A DNA stretch of 64,000 nt from AP-15 sp963700195 (GTDB taxonomy: Bacteria; Pseudomonadota; Alphaproteobacteria; ATCC43930; CGMCC-115725): the NCBI GenBank assembly GCA_963700195.1, contig CAVOWQ010000010.1, forward strand, positions 124,001 to 188,000. The letters are read 5' to 3'. Position numbers and translations under genes: made by a program. Below are positions 16,002 through 25,608 of the stretch, piece by piece. The notes beneath the pieces are model-generated. The model saw only the letters and a list, made by a program, of their open reading frames with translations. It was not told where the DNA came from and searched no databases. Position 1 is the first letter of the stretch. Every line of letters begins with the position of its first letter.

Positions 16002-18341
16002 ATGAAGACCGGGATCGGGCAGCCGGTGCGGCGGCGGGAGGATTTTCGGCTGCTGACCGGAAAGGGCTGCTACAGCGACGATTTCAGCTTTCCGGAACAA
16101 GCCTATGCGGTGATGGTGCGGTCGCCGCATGCGCATGCCCGCATTCGCTCGATCGACACGGCGACGGCGACTGCGACGCCTTCAGTTCTCGCCGTGCTGA
16201 CCGGGCGGGATCTGCTAGATGACGGCCTGCAGGCAATCCCGCATTCGGTGGGTACGCGGCATCCGGCCGACATCAGGCTCGAAAACAAGGACGGCTCACC
16301 GCCTTTCATCCCACCGCATTTCCCGATGACAATGGAAGAGGCGCATCACTGCGGAGAGATCGTCGCAATGGTCGTGGCGACGACCTTGGCCGCAGCCAAA
16401 GACGGCGCCGAATTGCTAACCGTAGATTATGAACCCTTGCCGGCGGTGACCCATTCTGTGACGGCAGTAGATCCGCGTGCACCGCTCGCGCGGGGAGACG
16501 CCAACTCCAACATCTCCATCGATGCCGAAATCGGCGACCCGGCCGCCACCAATGCAGCTTTTGCCAAGGCAGCTCACATCGTCAAATTCGAGACCTGGGT
16601 GCAGCGCATCGCCGGGGTCCCGATGGAGCCGCGCGCCGCCACCGGCGTCTTTGACCCGGATACCGGGCGCTACGCGCTTTACGCGGGGATCGGCGGCGCC
16701 GTCCGGCCCAAGCAGGAGCTTGCCAAGATTCTCGGCATTGCCGAGGACAAGGTGCGGGTTGTCATGCACGAGGTCGGCGGCAATTTCGGGACGCGCGGTT
16801 CGTTCAATCCGGAATTTGCGCTGGTCGCATGGGCGGCGCGCAAGGTCGGCCGCCCTGTGAAGTGGACCTGCGAGCGAAGCGAAGCGTTCCTTTGCGACTA
16901 CCAGGCGCGCGACCTGGCGGTCGAGGCCGAGCTCGCGCTTAACCATGATGGCCATTTCATCGCGATGCGCGGCTCCAACATCGCCAATGTCGGCGCCTAC
17001 CCGATTTCGTATGGCCCGCTCGCCAAGGGCGTCGAAATCATGTCGAGCATCTATCATGTGCCGGCGGTGCATTTTCGCGCCCGCGCAGCGATTACGAACA
17101 CATTACCGACCCGCCCCTACCGCAGTTCGGGGCGCCCCGAGGTCATGTTCGTCATGGAACGACTGATCGACCTCGCCGCACGGCAAATCGGCATCGATCG
17201 CTTGGAATTGCGGCGGCGCAATCTCGTCCCGGAATCGGCGATGCCGTACCGCAACCCGTTCGGCATGGTTTATGACAGCGGCACCTACCACCGGGTCATG
17301 GACCGGGTGGTCGCGCTCGGCGACTGGGCCGGATTTCCAGTGCGGCGGGCGGAAGCCAGGGGACGCGGCAAATACCGCGGCATCGGCGTCAGCAACTACG
17401 TCGACACCGCGACCGGAACGCCGCGCGAGCGTGCCGAAGTCACCGTCTTACCGGACGGCGTCGTCGAAGTCGTCGTCGGCACTGTGTCGAACGGACAGGG
17501 ACACGAGACCAGCTTTGCGCAATTGATCGGCGAATGGCTCGGCGTGCCGATCGACACGGTTCGGCTCGTTACCGGCGATACCGACCGCGTGTCGGTCGGC
17601 GGTGGCTCGCATTCCGGCCGCGCCCTGCGCCTCGCCAGCATCGTCATGCTGAATGCGTCGCGCGACATCATCGCGAAAGGCCTGCAGATCGCCAGCCACC
17701 TCTTGGAAGCGGCGCCGGCCGATCTCGAATTTGCCGATGGCCGGTTCCGGGTAAAGGGAACCGACCGCTCGCTCGGCATCTTCGAGACCGCAGCCGAAGC
17801 GCTCAGACGCAATGATCTGCCCGACGAACTGCGCGGGCCGCTCGCCGCAGAAAGCGACGAGACGGTCAATCTCGCCAGTTTTCCGTATGGCTGCCACGTC
17901 TGCGAGGTCGAGGTCGATCCCGACACCGGTGTCGTCGAAATCGTCCGCTACAACGCCGTCGACGATGTTGGGCGCGCGGTCAACCCGCTGATCGTGCACG
18001 GCCAGATTCATGGCGGCATCACGCACGGCCTGGGTCAGGCGCTGAGCGAGAATTGTGTGTACGACCGTGACACCGGCCAGCTGTTGTCCGGCTCGCTGTT
18101 GGATTACGCGCTGCCGCGCGCCGATAGGCTGCCGTTTTTCACGACGGAGCTCAGCGAAGTCCCGACCCCGACCCACCCGCTCGGCATCCGCCCGGCAGGC
18201 GAAGGGGGCACCACCCCGGCGCTCGGCGTCATGATCAATGCGATTGTCGACGCGCTCGCCGAATTCGGCGTCACCCACATCGAAATGCCGGCCACTCCGG
18301 AGCGCGTCTGGCGCGCCATTCACCGCAACGGTGGTGGTTAG
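16002..18341 (+). CDS. Xanthine dehydrogenase/CO dehydrogenase-family molybdopterin-binding subunit (orphan)
   Basis: 779 residues from the ATG at 16002 (MKTGIGQPVRRREDFRLLTGKGCYSDDF), the typical N-terminus of CoxL-like large subunits. An ATG at 15933 is also in frame. It has MHEVGGNFGTRG, PYRSSGRPEVMFVMERL and the C-terminal GEGGTTPALGVMINAI with the catalytic glutamate. The loop PYRSSGRPE differs from the AYRCSFR loop of true aerobic CO dehydrogenase and is closer to form II enzymes, so CO oxidation is not supported. The small FeS and medium FAD subunits normally encoded beside it are absent from the window, making this an orphan catalytic subunit with unknown substrate. Confidence 0.88.
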   Translation: MKTGIGQPVRRREDFRLLTGKGCYSDDFSFPEQAYAVMVRSPHAHARIRSIDTATATATPSVLAVLTGRDLLDDGLQAIPHSVGTRHPADIRLENKDGSPPFIPPHFPMTMEEAHHCGEIVAMVVATTLAAAKDGAELLTVDYEPLPAVTHSVTAVDPRAPLARGDANSNISIDAEIGDPAATNAAFAKAAHIVKFETWVQRIAGVPMEPRAATGVFDPDTGRYALYAGIGGAVRPKQELAKILGIAEDKVRVVMHEVGGNFGTRGSFNPEFALVAWAARKVGRPVKWTCERSEAFLCDYQARDLAVEAELALNHDGHFIAMRGSNIANVGAYPISYGPLAKGVEIMSSIYHVPAVHFRARAAITNTLPTRPYRSSGRPEVMFVMERLIDLAARQIGIDRLELRRRNLVPESAMPYRNPFGMVYDSGTYHRVMDRVVALGDWAGFPVRRAEARGRGKYRGIGVSNYVDTATGTPRERAEVTVLPDGVVEVVVGTVSNGQGHETSFAQLIGEWLGVPIDTVRLVTGDTDRVSVGGGSHSGRALRLASIVMLNASRDIIAKGLQIASHLLEAAPADLEFADGRFRVKGTDRSLGIFETAAEALRRNDLPDELRGPLAAESDETVNLASFPYGCHVCEVEVDPDTGVVEIVRYNAVDDVGRAVNPLIVHGQIHGGITHGLGQALSENCVYDRDTGQLLSGSLLDYALPRADRLPFFTTELSEVPTPTHPLGIRPAGEGGTTPALGVMINAIVDALAEFGVTHIEMPATPERVWRAIHRNGGG

Positions 18342-20159
18342 GGCTTAGCAAGGCGGGTGAAGCCGTCGGCGCTCCAATCTTCGCTGCCGACGCCGTGATG
18401 CACGAAGAAGAGCCCTGCGGGGTCGTATTTCTTCTTGATGGACAGCAGTCGAGGGTAGTTTGGGCCCCAATACAACGCCTGCCAGTCGGGCTCGAAGAAA
18501 TCGCTTTCGGCAAAATAAGAACCCGCCCCAGGTGCCAGGTTCTTCAGCTCGCTCATCGCCTTACCGATCGCGCGAGCATGTCGGCGATCCACCTCGAGGT
18601 CCGGCTGATGACCGGGAAGCCCGGGAAAAGCCGGCGGATCTTCGCCGCCGACGATCGCGAGGGCGAAGGCGCCGAGCACGTCCGGGTTCATCGCCGTGTC
18701 CCTGGTGGCAGACACCGCCTCTTCCGATCCCCCGGCCAGCCCTTTCTGGAAATGGAGTTCCACCGGCCAATGTCTGCCGGCGGCGAACAATGCGTCGGCG
18801 AGCCCGCTCCGCCGGTCCGATTGGAGCAGCGAAGCGGGCAGCCAAATCGATTGGAAGCCGGAGACAAAATGCCCCACCTCGGCCAGATTTCCCGACCAGA
18901 AGACATTGTCGCTCGGCGCTCCGGGCCGGTCGTCCGACAGCACAGCACCGGAAACGTGCTTTTTGAGAAAATCCGGGTCCCAAAGATTGCGAGCCGGCGC
19001 TGCGATGATCCTGGGCGTCAGCTGATACGTAAAATCCTGCGGTGATCCGTTGACCCAATGGAAAAACGGCTGCCACACCGCCTGGGCCTGTTGCTGGTCG
19101 AGCCCCTGGAACACCATCCGGATCTCGAGGCGATTGCCGAGCCGCAGGTTGACGATCTCCCCCCAGTGTGGATTGAAGAGGTTGTCGGCATAGAAGTCGA
19201 TGAACTGACCGATCAGCCGGCGAAAGGCGGCGTCCGAAAAGGCGTGGATCGTCGCGGAAACTGCGCCGAAGAATGTCGGGAGATCGTGTGTCTTCAGGGT
19301 GAGCCGGGTCACGACGCCGAGGCTGCCGCCACCGCCGCCTTTGAGCCCCCAGAACAGATCCGGATTGGTGCACGCGTTGGTGATGCGGACCTTACCGTCG
19401 GCGGTGACGATCTCGGCTTCCAATAGGCTCGCCGCAGCGGTGCCGAAATTTTTCGAGAAGCTGCCAAAGCCACCCGCTTGAACCAGCCCGGCGACCCCGA
19501 CGGTGCCGCAGCCGCCGCCCTGCACGTACCGGGCGCCTTTGGTTGTTACTGCATTGTATGTATGCATCCAGATCGCGCCCGGCCCGACCGTGACGGCGGC
19601 TTGGGGCGGTTGCCGTGGCGCGCACCCTTGCGGGGTGAAATCGTCATGCGGGGAGATGGCGTTCATATGCCGGGTCCAGATCAGCAGAGAATCCGCCGCA
19701 TTCGATCTGCCGAGATAGCTGTGGCCGCCCCCTTTGACGACCAGCCGCAGATTATTGTCGCGGGCGAAATTGACCGCAGCGACGACCTCACCAGTCGTCT
19801 TGGCCGCCACCGCATAGACGCTCGGTTGAGATTCCCAGGCGTCTACCCAGCCCGCGGTCTGCGTCAGAGCGAGGTTATCGCCGATGTAGTAGGGATTCTT
19901 CGAGTTCCTTGAAGAGATCGCCGCATGCCGCCCCATCCGGCGCTTCGCGACAGACGCTCAGCGGCGAATTCACCCTAATGAGTCGGCCGCCGACATCCTC
20001 ATTCAGCTTTACCCAGCTCGCCTCGCTTGGCCATGCGGGGTCGCCGGGGCGCACGCGGCGAACAAGGGCGTTATCGGATAAGGCGGCCCGCAGGGGTTTG
20101 GGCAGCAGCGGCAGGAAGGCGAGAGCTGTAGCGCGTCTGAGCAAGCTTCTTCTGTTCAT
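18338..20159 (-). pseudogene. FAD-binding (BBE-type) oxidoreductase, broken by a +1 shift
   Basis: Two frames make one protein. The first (20159 to about 19904) starts MNRRSLLRRATALAFLPLL, a Tat-like export signal, and runs to GAACGDLFKEL. The second (about 19902 to 18338) continues KNPYYIGDNLALTQT, then the PP-loop FAD domain (VVKGGGHSYLG, GGGCGTVGVAGLVQAGGFG) and the BBE C-terminus (YYGPNYPRL-like WGPNYPRLLSIKKKYDP). In the join the DNA reads CTC-G-AAG-AAT; removing one base near 19903 restores CTC AAG AAT and a single frame of about 606 residues. Periplasmic flavoprotein oxidase of unknown substrate. Either a recent pseudogene or a sequence error. Its stop overlaps the convergent CoxL-like gene by 4 bases. 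Confidence 0.82.
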
Positions 20160-20180
20160 AGCAATTGCGACGAGAGTATT

Positions 20181-20837
20181 TCAGTACAGCAGCGGGATCA
20201 GCGCCGCGGTCTGGCGGCGATAGTGGGCGTATTCGGGGAAATTCTCGCGCATGCGCCTCTCCTCGACGTGGATTTTCCACAGAAATCCGATCAGCGCAAA
20301 AATGACGGCAAGGACGCCCCGCCACTCGCCGATCGCCGTTGCCGTACCAATCAATGCGAGCAGCAAGCCGGTATAGATCGGATGACGAACAGCCCGATAG
20401 GGGCCCGTGCGCACGAGCGCGTGATCCTCTTTCACTGTGACGATGCCGCTCCAGTTCCGCCCCAGGTGAGCGCGTGCCCATGCGGCGAACCCAAGGCCCG
20501 CCGCAATGATGACTGCCCCGAGCGACGGAAGCAGGCGACCTGCCGGCACGACCCGCGCCGATAGGATCGGCGGCAGCCAGCGCGGTGCCGCCAAGAGCAC
20601 GGCACAGGCCAGGAGCGGGACCACATGCAATATCCGCGAACCGATCGGTTCGCGCCAGCGCGCGGGCTTTGTGTGGCGCGCGGCGACGGTCCAGAAGACT
20701 GCCCAGACGATCCACATGGCCGGAATGAGGAAGCCGAGAGAGACAGCCAAGGTCAGCTTCAGCGAGAACGCATTCTCATCAGCTCCAATCAGGGGCGGCA
20801 GACGAGTGGAACCTCGAATACCTCCGCGAACGCGCAC
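20181..20837 (-). CDS. Isoprenylcysteine methyltransferase-like membrane protein (ICMT/PEMT family)
   Basis: Up to 218 residues. Several membrane spans are followed by the family's conserved C-terminal block: VRTGPYRAVRHPIYTGLLLALIG and EERRMRENFPEYAHYRRQTAALIPLLY, which bind SAM and the lipid substrate. Relatives methylate isoprenoid or phospholipid groups. The start is uncertain. The ATG at 20837 lies 49 bases inside lipB; a TTG at 20750 just before LAVSLGFLIPAMWIVW is the alternative. Substrate unknown. Confidence 0.8.
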   Translation of the reverse strand: MRVRGGIRGSTRLPPLIGADENAFSLKLTLAVSLGFLIPAMWIVWAVFWTVAARHTKPARWREPIGSRILHVVPLLACAVLLAAPRWLPPILSARVVPAGRLLPSLGAVIIAAGLGFAAWARAHLGRNWSGIVTVKEDHALVRTGPYRAVRHPIYTGLLLALIGTATAIGEWRGVLAVIFALIGFLWKIHVEERRMRENFPEYAHYRRQTAALIPLLY

Positions 20838-21464
20838 CTCAGCGCGGTGTCGACCTCCCCCATGCTCGCGGCGATACCGAGCCCGGCAAGAGAGGTCACG
20901 CCGTGCTCGGCGATCCCGCAGGGAACGATGCCGCGGTAATGCTCGAGTTCGGGGTCAACATTGAGCGCGAGACCATGATAGGTGACCCACTGACGCACGC
21001 GCACGCCGATCGCGGCGATCTTTTCCTCATTCCCCGAGGGCCGCACCACCCATATGCCGACGCGGCCGTCGCGCCGTTCGCCGCGCACCTCGAAGCGCGC
21101 GAGTGTCCGGATGATCCATTCCTCGAGCTGGTGCACATAGCAGCGCACATCCTGCCCGCGCCGGCGCAGATCCAGCATGACATAGGCGATCCGCTGGCCG
21201 GGCCCGTGATAGGTATAGCGGCCGCCGCGGCCCGTGCGATGCACCGGCAGGCGCCCCGGCTCGAGCAGCTCCTCGTCGCGCGCGCTGGTCCCGGCGGTGT
21301 AGAGCGGCGGATGCTCGAGCAGCCAGACGAATTCGGCAGCCGCCCCGGCACGGATCGCTGCAACGCGGCTCTTCCATTTCCTCGACCGCAGCGGCGTATT
21401 CTACCGGCGTTTCGCTAACCCGCCACTCGATCCCGCGCGGCTGCGTTACCATCTCAAGGTCCAT
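20789..21464 (-). pseudogene. lipB: Octanoyltransferase LipB, broken by a +1 shift
   Basis: The N-terminal frame from the ATG at 21464 gives IEWRVSETPVEYAAAVEEMEE. The remaining protein is in a second frame: RVAAIRAGAAAEFVWLLEHP, then the octanoyl-binding VHRTGRGGRYTYHGPGQRIAYVMLDLR, KIAAIGVRVRQWVTYHGLALNVD and the catalytic-cysteine region HYRGIVPCGI. The two join exactly if one base of the GG pair at 21367-21368 is dropped (GAG-C-CGC becomes GAG CGC). LipB moves octanoyl from ACP to lipoyl domains and is normally single-copy and important. A sequencing insertion is therefore as likely as real inactivation. Confidence 0.85.
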
Positions 21465-21513
21465 ACGGCTTGATATAATGGGCCGGATTTGCTAATCACG
21501 CCGGCCCTGTCGT

Positions 21514-21600
21514 GCGGTCGTGGCGGAATTGGTAGACGCGCAGCGTTGAGGTCGCTGTGGGGGAAACTCCGTGGAAGTTCGAGTCTTCTCGACCGCACCA
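21514..21600 (+). tRNA. tRNA-Leu (anticodon GAG)
   Basis: The acceptor strands GCGGTCG (21514-21520) and CGACCGC (21590-21596) pair perfectly and are followed by an encoded A-CCA. The D-arm TGGCGGAATTGGTAGACGCG, the anticodon arm CAGCG-TTGAGGT-CGCTG (anticodon GAG), a long class II variable arm (TGGGGGAAACTCCG) and the TTCGAGT loop are all present, as expected for tRNA-Leu reading CUC/CUU. Confidence 0.97.
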
Positions 21601-21624
21601 GCCGCAGCCGCCACCCACTGACCC

Positions 21625-22798
21625 ATGCAGAACACGCGGCTTTCGTCCCTCGATTTTGATCTCGGCCCGGAGATCGACATGCTGCGGACCGACGGTCCGC
21701 GGCTTTGCCGAGGATCGGATCGCACCGCTCGCCGCCGAGATCGACCGGACCGACCGGTTCCCGATCGAGCTGTGGCCCGAGATGGGTGCGCTCGGCCTGC
21801 ACGGGATCACGGTCGAGGAAGAATATGGCGGCGCGGGAATGGGCTACCTCGCGCATTGCGTGGCGATGGAGGAGGTCAGCCGCGGCTCGGCTTCGGTCGG
21901 TCTCTCCTACGGCGCGCATTCGAACCTATGCGTCAACCAGATCCGGCGCAACGGAACCGAAGCGCAAAAGCGCAAGTATCTGCCGAAGCTGATCTCGGGC
22001 GAGCACCTCGGGGCGCTGGCGATGAGCGAGCCGGGCGCCGGCTCGGATGTCGTCTCGATGCGGCTGCGCGCCGACAGGAGAGACGACCATTATGTCCTGA
22101 ACGGCAGCAAGCTGTGGATCACCAACGGCCATTACGCCGACACCTTGGTGGTCTATGCCAAGACGCGGCCCGACGCCGGGCCGCGCGGCATCACCGCCTT
22201 TCTGATCGAAAAGGGGTTTAAAGGGTTCCGGCCGGCGCAGAAGCTCGACAAATTGGGCATGCGCGGGTCGCCCACATCGGAGCTGGTCTTCGAGGATTGC
22301 GAAGTCCCGGCCGAGAACGTGCTCGGCGCGGTCGATGAGGGGGTGCAGGTGCTGATGAGCGGCCTTGATTTCGAGCGCGCCGTGTTGGCCGCGGGTCCGC
22401 TCGGCATCATGCAGGCCTGTCTCGACATCGTGATCCCCTACATTCACGACCGCCGACAGTTCGGCCAGGCGATCGGCGAATTCCAGCTCATCCAAGGCAA
22501 GATCGCCGATATGTACACGACGATGAACGCCTGCAAATCCTATGTCTATGCCGTCGCAAAGGCCTGCGACCGGGGGCAGACGACGCGTAAGGATGCAGCG
22601 GGCGCCATCCTCTACGCCGCGGAGAAAGCGACGGCGCTCGCGCTTGATGCGGTGCAGATCCTCGGCGGCAACGGCTATATCAACGACTATCCGACCGGCA
22701 GGCTGCTGCGCGACGCCAAGCTCTACGAAATCGGCGCCGGCACCTCGGAGATCCGGCGCATGCTGATCGGCCGCGAAATCTTCAATGAGACGGCGTAA
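21625..22798 (+). pseudogene. Isovaleryl-CoA dehydrogenase-type acyl-CoA dehydrogenase, broken near its 5' end
   Basis: The ATG at 21625 begins MQNTRLSSLDFDLGPEIDMLR, a typical isovaleryl-CoA dehydrogenase N-terminus. After about 21690 the homology moves to the next frame: VRGFAEDRIAPLAAEIDRTD, YGGAGMGYLAHCVAMEEVSR, AMSEPGAGSDVVSM, KLWITNGHYAD and the C-terminal YEIGAGTSEIRRMLIGREIF. Removing one base near 21690 (CGGACC-G-ACGGTC) gives one protein of about 390 residues. The family oxidises isovaleryl-CoA in leucine breakdown and passes electrons to ETF. The gene directly follows tRNA-Leu and precedes a RidA gene. No other leucine-degradation gene is nearby. Confidence 0.85.
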
Positions 22799-22799
22799 C

Positions 22800-23195
22800 A
22801 TGCGCCGGCTGATCTCCTCCGGATCACGTTTTGAGGCAGAGGCGGGCTATAGCCGCGCGGTCGTCGACGGTGAGTGGATATTCGTCGCGGGCACCACCGG
22901 GTTCGACTATGCGCGGATGACCATTATGGATGATCCTGCGGAGCAGGCGCGCCAGGCCTTTCGTAACATCGAAACGGCGCTGGCGGAGGCGGGCGCCGGC
23001 CTCGCCGATGTCGTACGGGTGAAATATTACGTCCCAGATGCCGCGTACTGGCCGGCGATCGTGCCGGTTCTGGGCGAGGTGTTCGGAGCGATCCGCCCTG
23101 CAGCGACGGCCCTGATCTGCGGCCTCGTCGACCCGCGCATGAAAATCGAGATCGAGGTGACAGCCAGACGAAGCAGTGCACGATCATCAGGCTGA
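22800..23195 (+). CDS. RidA/YjgF-family protein
   Basis: 131 residues from the ATG at 22800, one base after the dehydrogenase stop; an ATG at 22785 is also in frame. The RidA fold is shown by AVVDGEWIFVAGTTGFDY, QARQAFRNIETALAEAGAGLADVVRVKYYVPD and the ending ALICGLVDPRMKIEIEVTA, where the conserved arginine (R in DPRMKIEIE) binds the substrate carboxylate. RidA proteins hydrolyse reactive enamine/imine intermediates. The tight spacing implies co-transcription with the acyl-CoA dehydrogenase. Confidence 0.9.
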   Translation: MRRLISSGSRFEAEAGYSRAVVDGEWIFVAGTTGFDYARMTIMDDPAEQARQAFRNIETALAEAGAGLADVVRVKYYVPDAAYWPAIVPVLGEVFGAIRPAATALICGLVDPRMKIEIEVTARRSSARSSG

Positions 23196-23402
23196 CCCAT
23201 GAGGCTCACTGGCGAGCGGCGCACGCACCGCAGTGTCGCCCGCGCGCGGCTCAGTCGGCGTCGCCGTCGAAACGCAATGATGGCGCGGCGGCGGATTTTC
23301 CAAGGGTCGCGCGAACGCTAGAGGCCCCCAAGCGATCTTCTCTATGCCGCTAGAAATCGGATAGCATCCTCATTTAGAAAACGGACAAATTCGGTCGAAA
23401 TT

Positions 23403-25079
23403 TTGCCTCAGCTCCCAACTTCTGCACGGCGCGGCCTGATTGCAGCAACCGTGATGCTCGCCGCTGCATCTGCGGTATGGGGTCTTTCGGGGATCGCGAC
23501 CGTAATCGGCAAGACCGGGCCCGATCTAAGCGCGTCGGAGCTGATCCCGCGCGCTGCGGTCGAGCACGCTCCGACGCGGCTTCGACGCAATCCCGCAGGC
23601 ACTCGCCCAATCGGTTCAAACGCTGCATTCAATACCGAGAACTGGTCCGGTTATCTGGCCCCGAGCCAATCTGGCGGCCAGCCCTACACTTCCGTGGCCG
23701 GCCGCTGGATCGTTCCAGCGGCATCTTATATTAGCAGCCGCGGTTCCTCGGTGGACGCGTCCTCGATTTGGGTTGGGATCGGCGGAATGAACGGCGATCA
23801 GACGCTCATTCAGGTCGGTACCGAGCAGGATGCATCGGCGACTGGCGCGACCGCCTATTATGCGTGGTACGAAACGCTGCCGGCGGAACAAGTCAGTCTG
23901 TCGCTGCAGCAGTATCCCGTTCGACCGGGCGATGTCGTCGGCGCCGCGTTGCAGTGCACCGCGTCATGCACCGCAGGGGCGACGCAGTCGTGGACATTTT
24001 CGATGACCAACTACACCGCGGGTTGGAGCTGGACGTCGCCGATTGTCCCCTATGCATCCTCGCTGGGCTCGGCCGAGTGGATTCTGGAGGCGCCGGCCAC
24101 AGCTCGAGGGATCGAGCTGCCGCTCGCAAGTTTTGGTTCGACGACCCTCTTCGCAGACCTCGTCAACGGCGCCACCCCCGGGCTAACCGCCAGCCAATCG
24201 ATCGCGCTGATCGATCCGCGGGGCAGCGCCACCTCGAACCCGTCCGGCCCCGTAGCCGGGGTAGCGTTCGATTTATGCTGGGGCAGCGGCGCCAGCCTGA
24301 CTGCGTGCTCTCCACCCCCGGTCGCCCTTGCCGCGGCGGTGCTGCCGTCGAGCCGGTCCGTCCAGCTTGGCAATACGGCGACCGCCTTTGCCACTCTGAT
24401 GAACGCCGGACCGGCGACCGCAGCCGGCTGCACGATCGCGCCGATCACGAGCGTCACAGCGGGCTTTGCATACCAGACGACCAACCCCGCCACCAATGCA
24501 TTGACCGGAACGCCCAATACACCGGTGAATCTGGCGGCCGGGACGGCGCAGAGTTTTGTCATCTCCTTCACCCCGACGCAATCCTTCGATCCGAGCGATG
24601 TTGCGCTCGGCTTCGTTTGCTCGACATTGCTCGGCGCGCCGGTTACGCCCGGCGTCAACACTCTGCTGCTGTCGGCCTCGGCGACGCCGGTGCCGGATAT
24701 CGTCGCGCTCGCCGCCACGGAGAGCAACGACGGCATCCTGCACATCCCCGGCAATTCCGGGTCCAACGCCTTCGCCGTGGCGACAGTGAACCTGGGGGCG
24801 AGTGCAATGATTACGGCGGCGGCCAATACCGGCCCGGTCAGCTTGCCTCTGGCGATCTCGATCTGCCAGACCGATCCCGCGACCGGGCAATGCCTGACGG
24901 TTGCCGGGCCAAGCGCAGCGACGGTAATCCCGGGAGGCGCGACGCCGACTTTCGGCATCTTCGCTACCGCCATTGCCAGCGTGCCGTTTCTGCCGGCAAC
25001 CAACCGCATCTTCGTCGAGTTTAGCGATGCCAACGAGGTCGTGCGCGGCTCGACCAGCGTCGCCATTGAAACGCAGTAG
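23403..25079 (+). CDS. Secreted glutamic (G1/eqolisin-type) peptidase with a C-terminal extension
   Basis: 558 residues from a TTG at 23403. A signal peptide covers about residues 9-30 (RRGLIAATVMLAAASAVWG). The eqolisin core spans about 79-255: NWSGYLAPSQ, RWIVPAASY, SIWVGIGGMNGDQTLIQVGTEQ with the catalytic glutamine (Q137), YYAWYETLPA, PGDVVGAALQC, WTFSMTNYT and SAEWILEAP with the catalytic glutamate (E225). G1 peptidases are best known from fungi as acid proteases; a smaller bacterial set exists. The remaining 300 or so residues are low-complexity Ala/Thr/Pro-rich beta-type sequence of unknown role, perhaps for surface attachment. No neighbour explains it. Confidence 0.78.
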   Translation: MPQLPTSARRGLIAATVMLAAASAVWGLSGIATVIGKTGPDLSASELIPRAAVEHAPTRLRRNPAGTRPIGSNAAFNTENWSGYLAPSQSGGQPYTSVAGRWIVPAASYISSRGSSVDASSIWVGIGGMNGDQTLIQVGTEQDASATGATAYYAWYETLPAEQVSLSLQQYPVRPGDVVGAALQCTASCTAGATQSWTFSMTNYTAGWSWTSPIVPYASSLGSAEWILEAPATARGIELPLASFGSTTLFADLVNGATPGLTASQSIALIDPRGSATSNPSGPVAGVAFDLCWGSGASLTACSPPPVALAAAVLPSSRSVQLGNTATAFATLMNAGPATAAGCTIAPITSVTAGFAYQTTNPATNALTGTPNTPVNLAAGTAQSFVISFTPTQSFDPSDVALGFVCSTLLGAPVTPGVNTLLLSASATPVPDIVALAATESNDGILHIPGNSGSNAFAVATVNLGASAMITAAANTGPVSLPLAISICQTDPATGQCLTVAGPSAATVIPGGATPTFGIFATAIASVPFLPATNRIFVEFSDANEVVRGSTSVAIETQ

Positions 25080-25608
25080 GGATCCGGGGCCGCTCTAAAA
25101 GCCGTGTGATGCCGTTCACCTCGGCGAAAGATTGGTCGGAAAGCGCGAACTCTCGGGTGTCCCTGGCGCATTGGGCGTGACGAAATTCCTGATCTCGGAG
25201 ACCGACTGCCGCCGTTGAAACTCGGTGCATCGGTGTCGGATCTTCTCCGGCAGGCGATGCCTCTGCCCGTCGGGACGCAACACGCGGCGCGCTCGTCCGT
25301 GCAGATCCACCCGCCGGTCGGATGGGGCGTGAGCGGAAGATTGGGGACTCACTGGCCTGGGACTCAATTGGAACCACCGAAGAGGTTCTAGACTAGACCT
25401 GAGGTTCGTTAGCGGCCACGCTCGTGGTGCAGTTTCGGGTCGATCCGCAGTGTGAACGGCGTTGGCCCGGTTCCGGCGCGACCGGCGCTCATCACTGGCA
25501 AGCGCGCAGTTTTCGCGGCGAGGAGTGACATTTGCAATTTGAGACGGGAATCTGGGAAATGTCGGATAAAATCGTCCGTGAATATCGCCGGGAGGGGCGC
25601 ATGCATCG
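25080..25608. other. Gene-free stretch of about 530 bases
   Basis: No frame here shows homology or a ribosome site on either strand. A purine-rich GGGAGGGG at about 25590-25597 precedes the following aldolase gene by a suitable distance. I see no repeat, hairpin or transposon remnant I can defend. Confidence 0.4.

Noticed and set aside
16002..18341. Identification as aerobic CO dehydrogenase CoxL
   Set aside because: The active-site loop is PYRSSGRPE rather than AYRCSFR, and coxS/coxM are missing.
19890..21700. Programmed ribosomal frameshifting in the FAD oxidoreductase, lipB and ivd
   Set aside because: No slippery heptamer or following structure is common to the sites, and the affected families are not known to use recoding.
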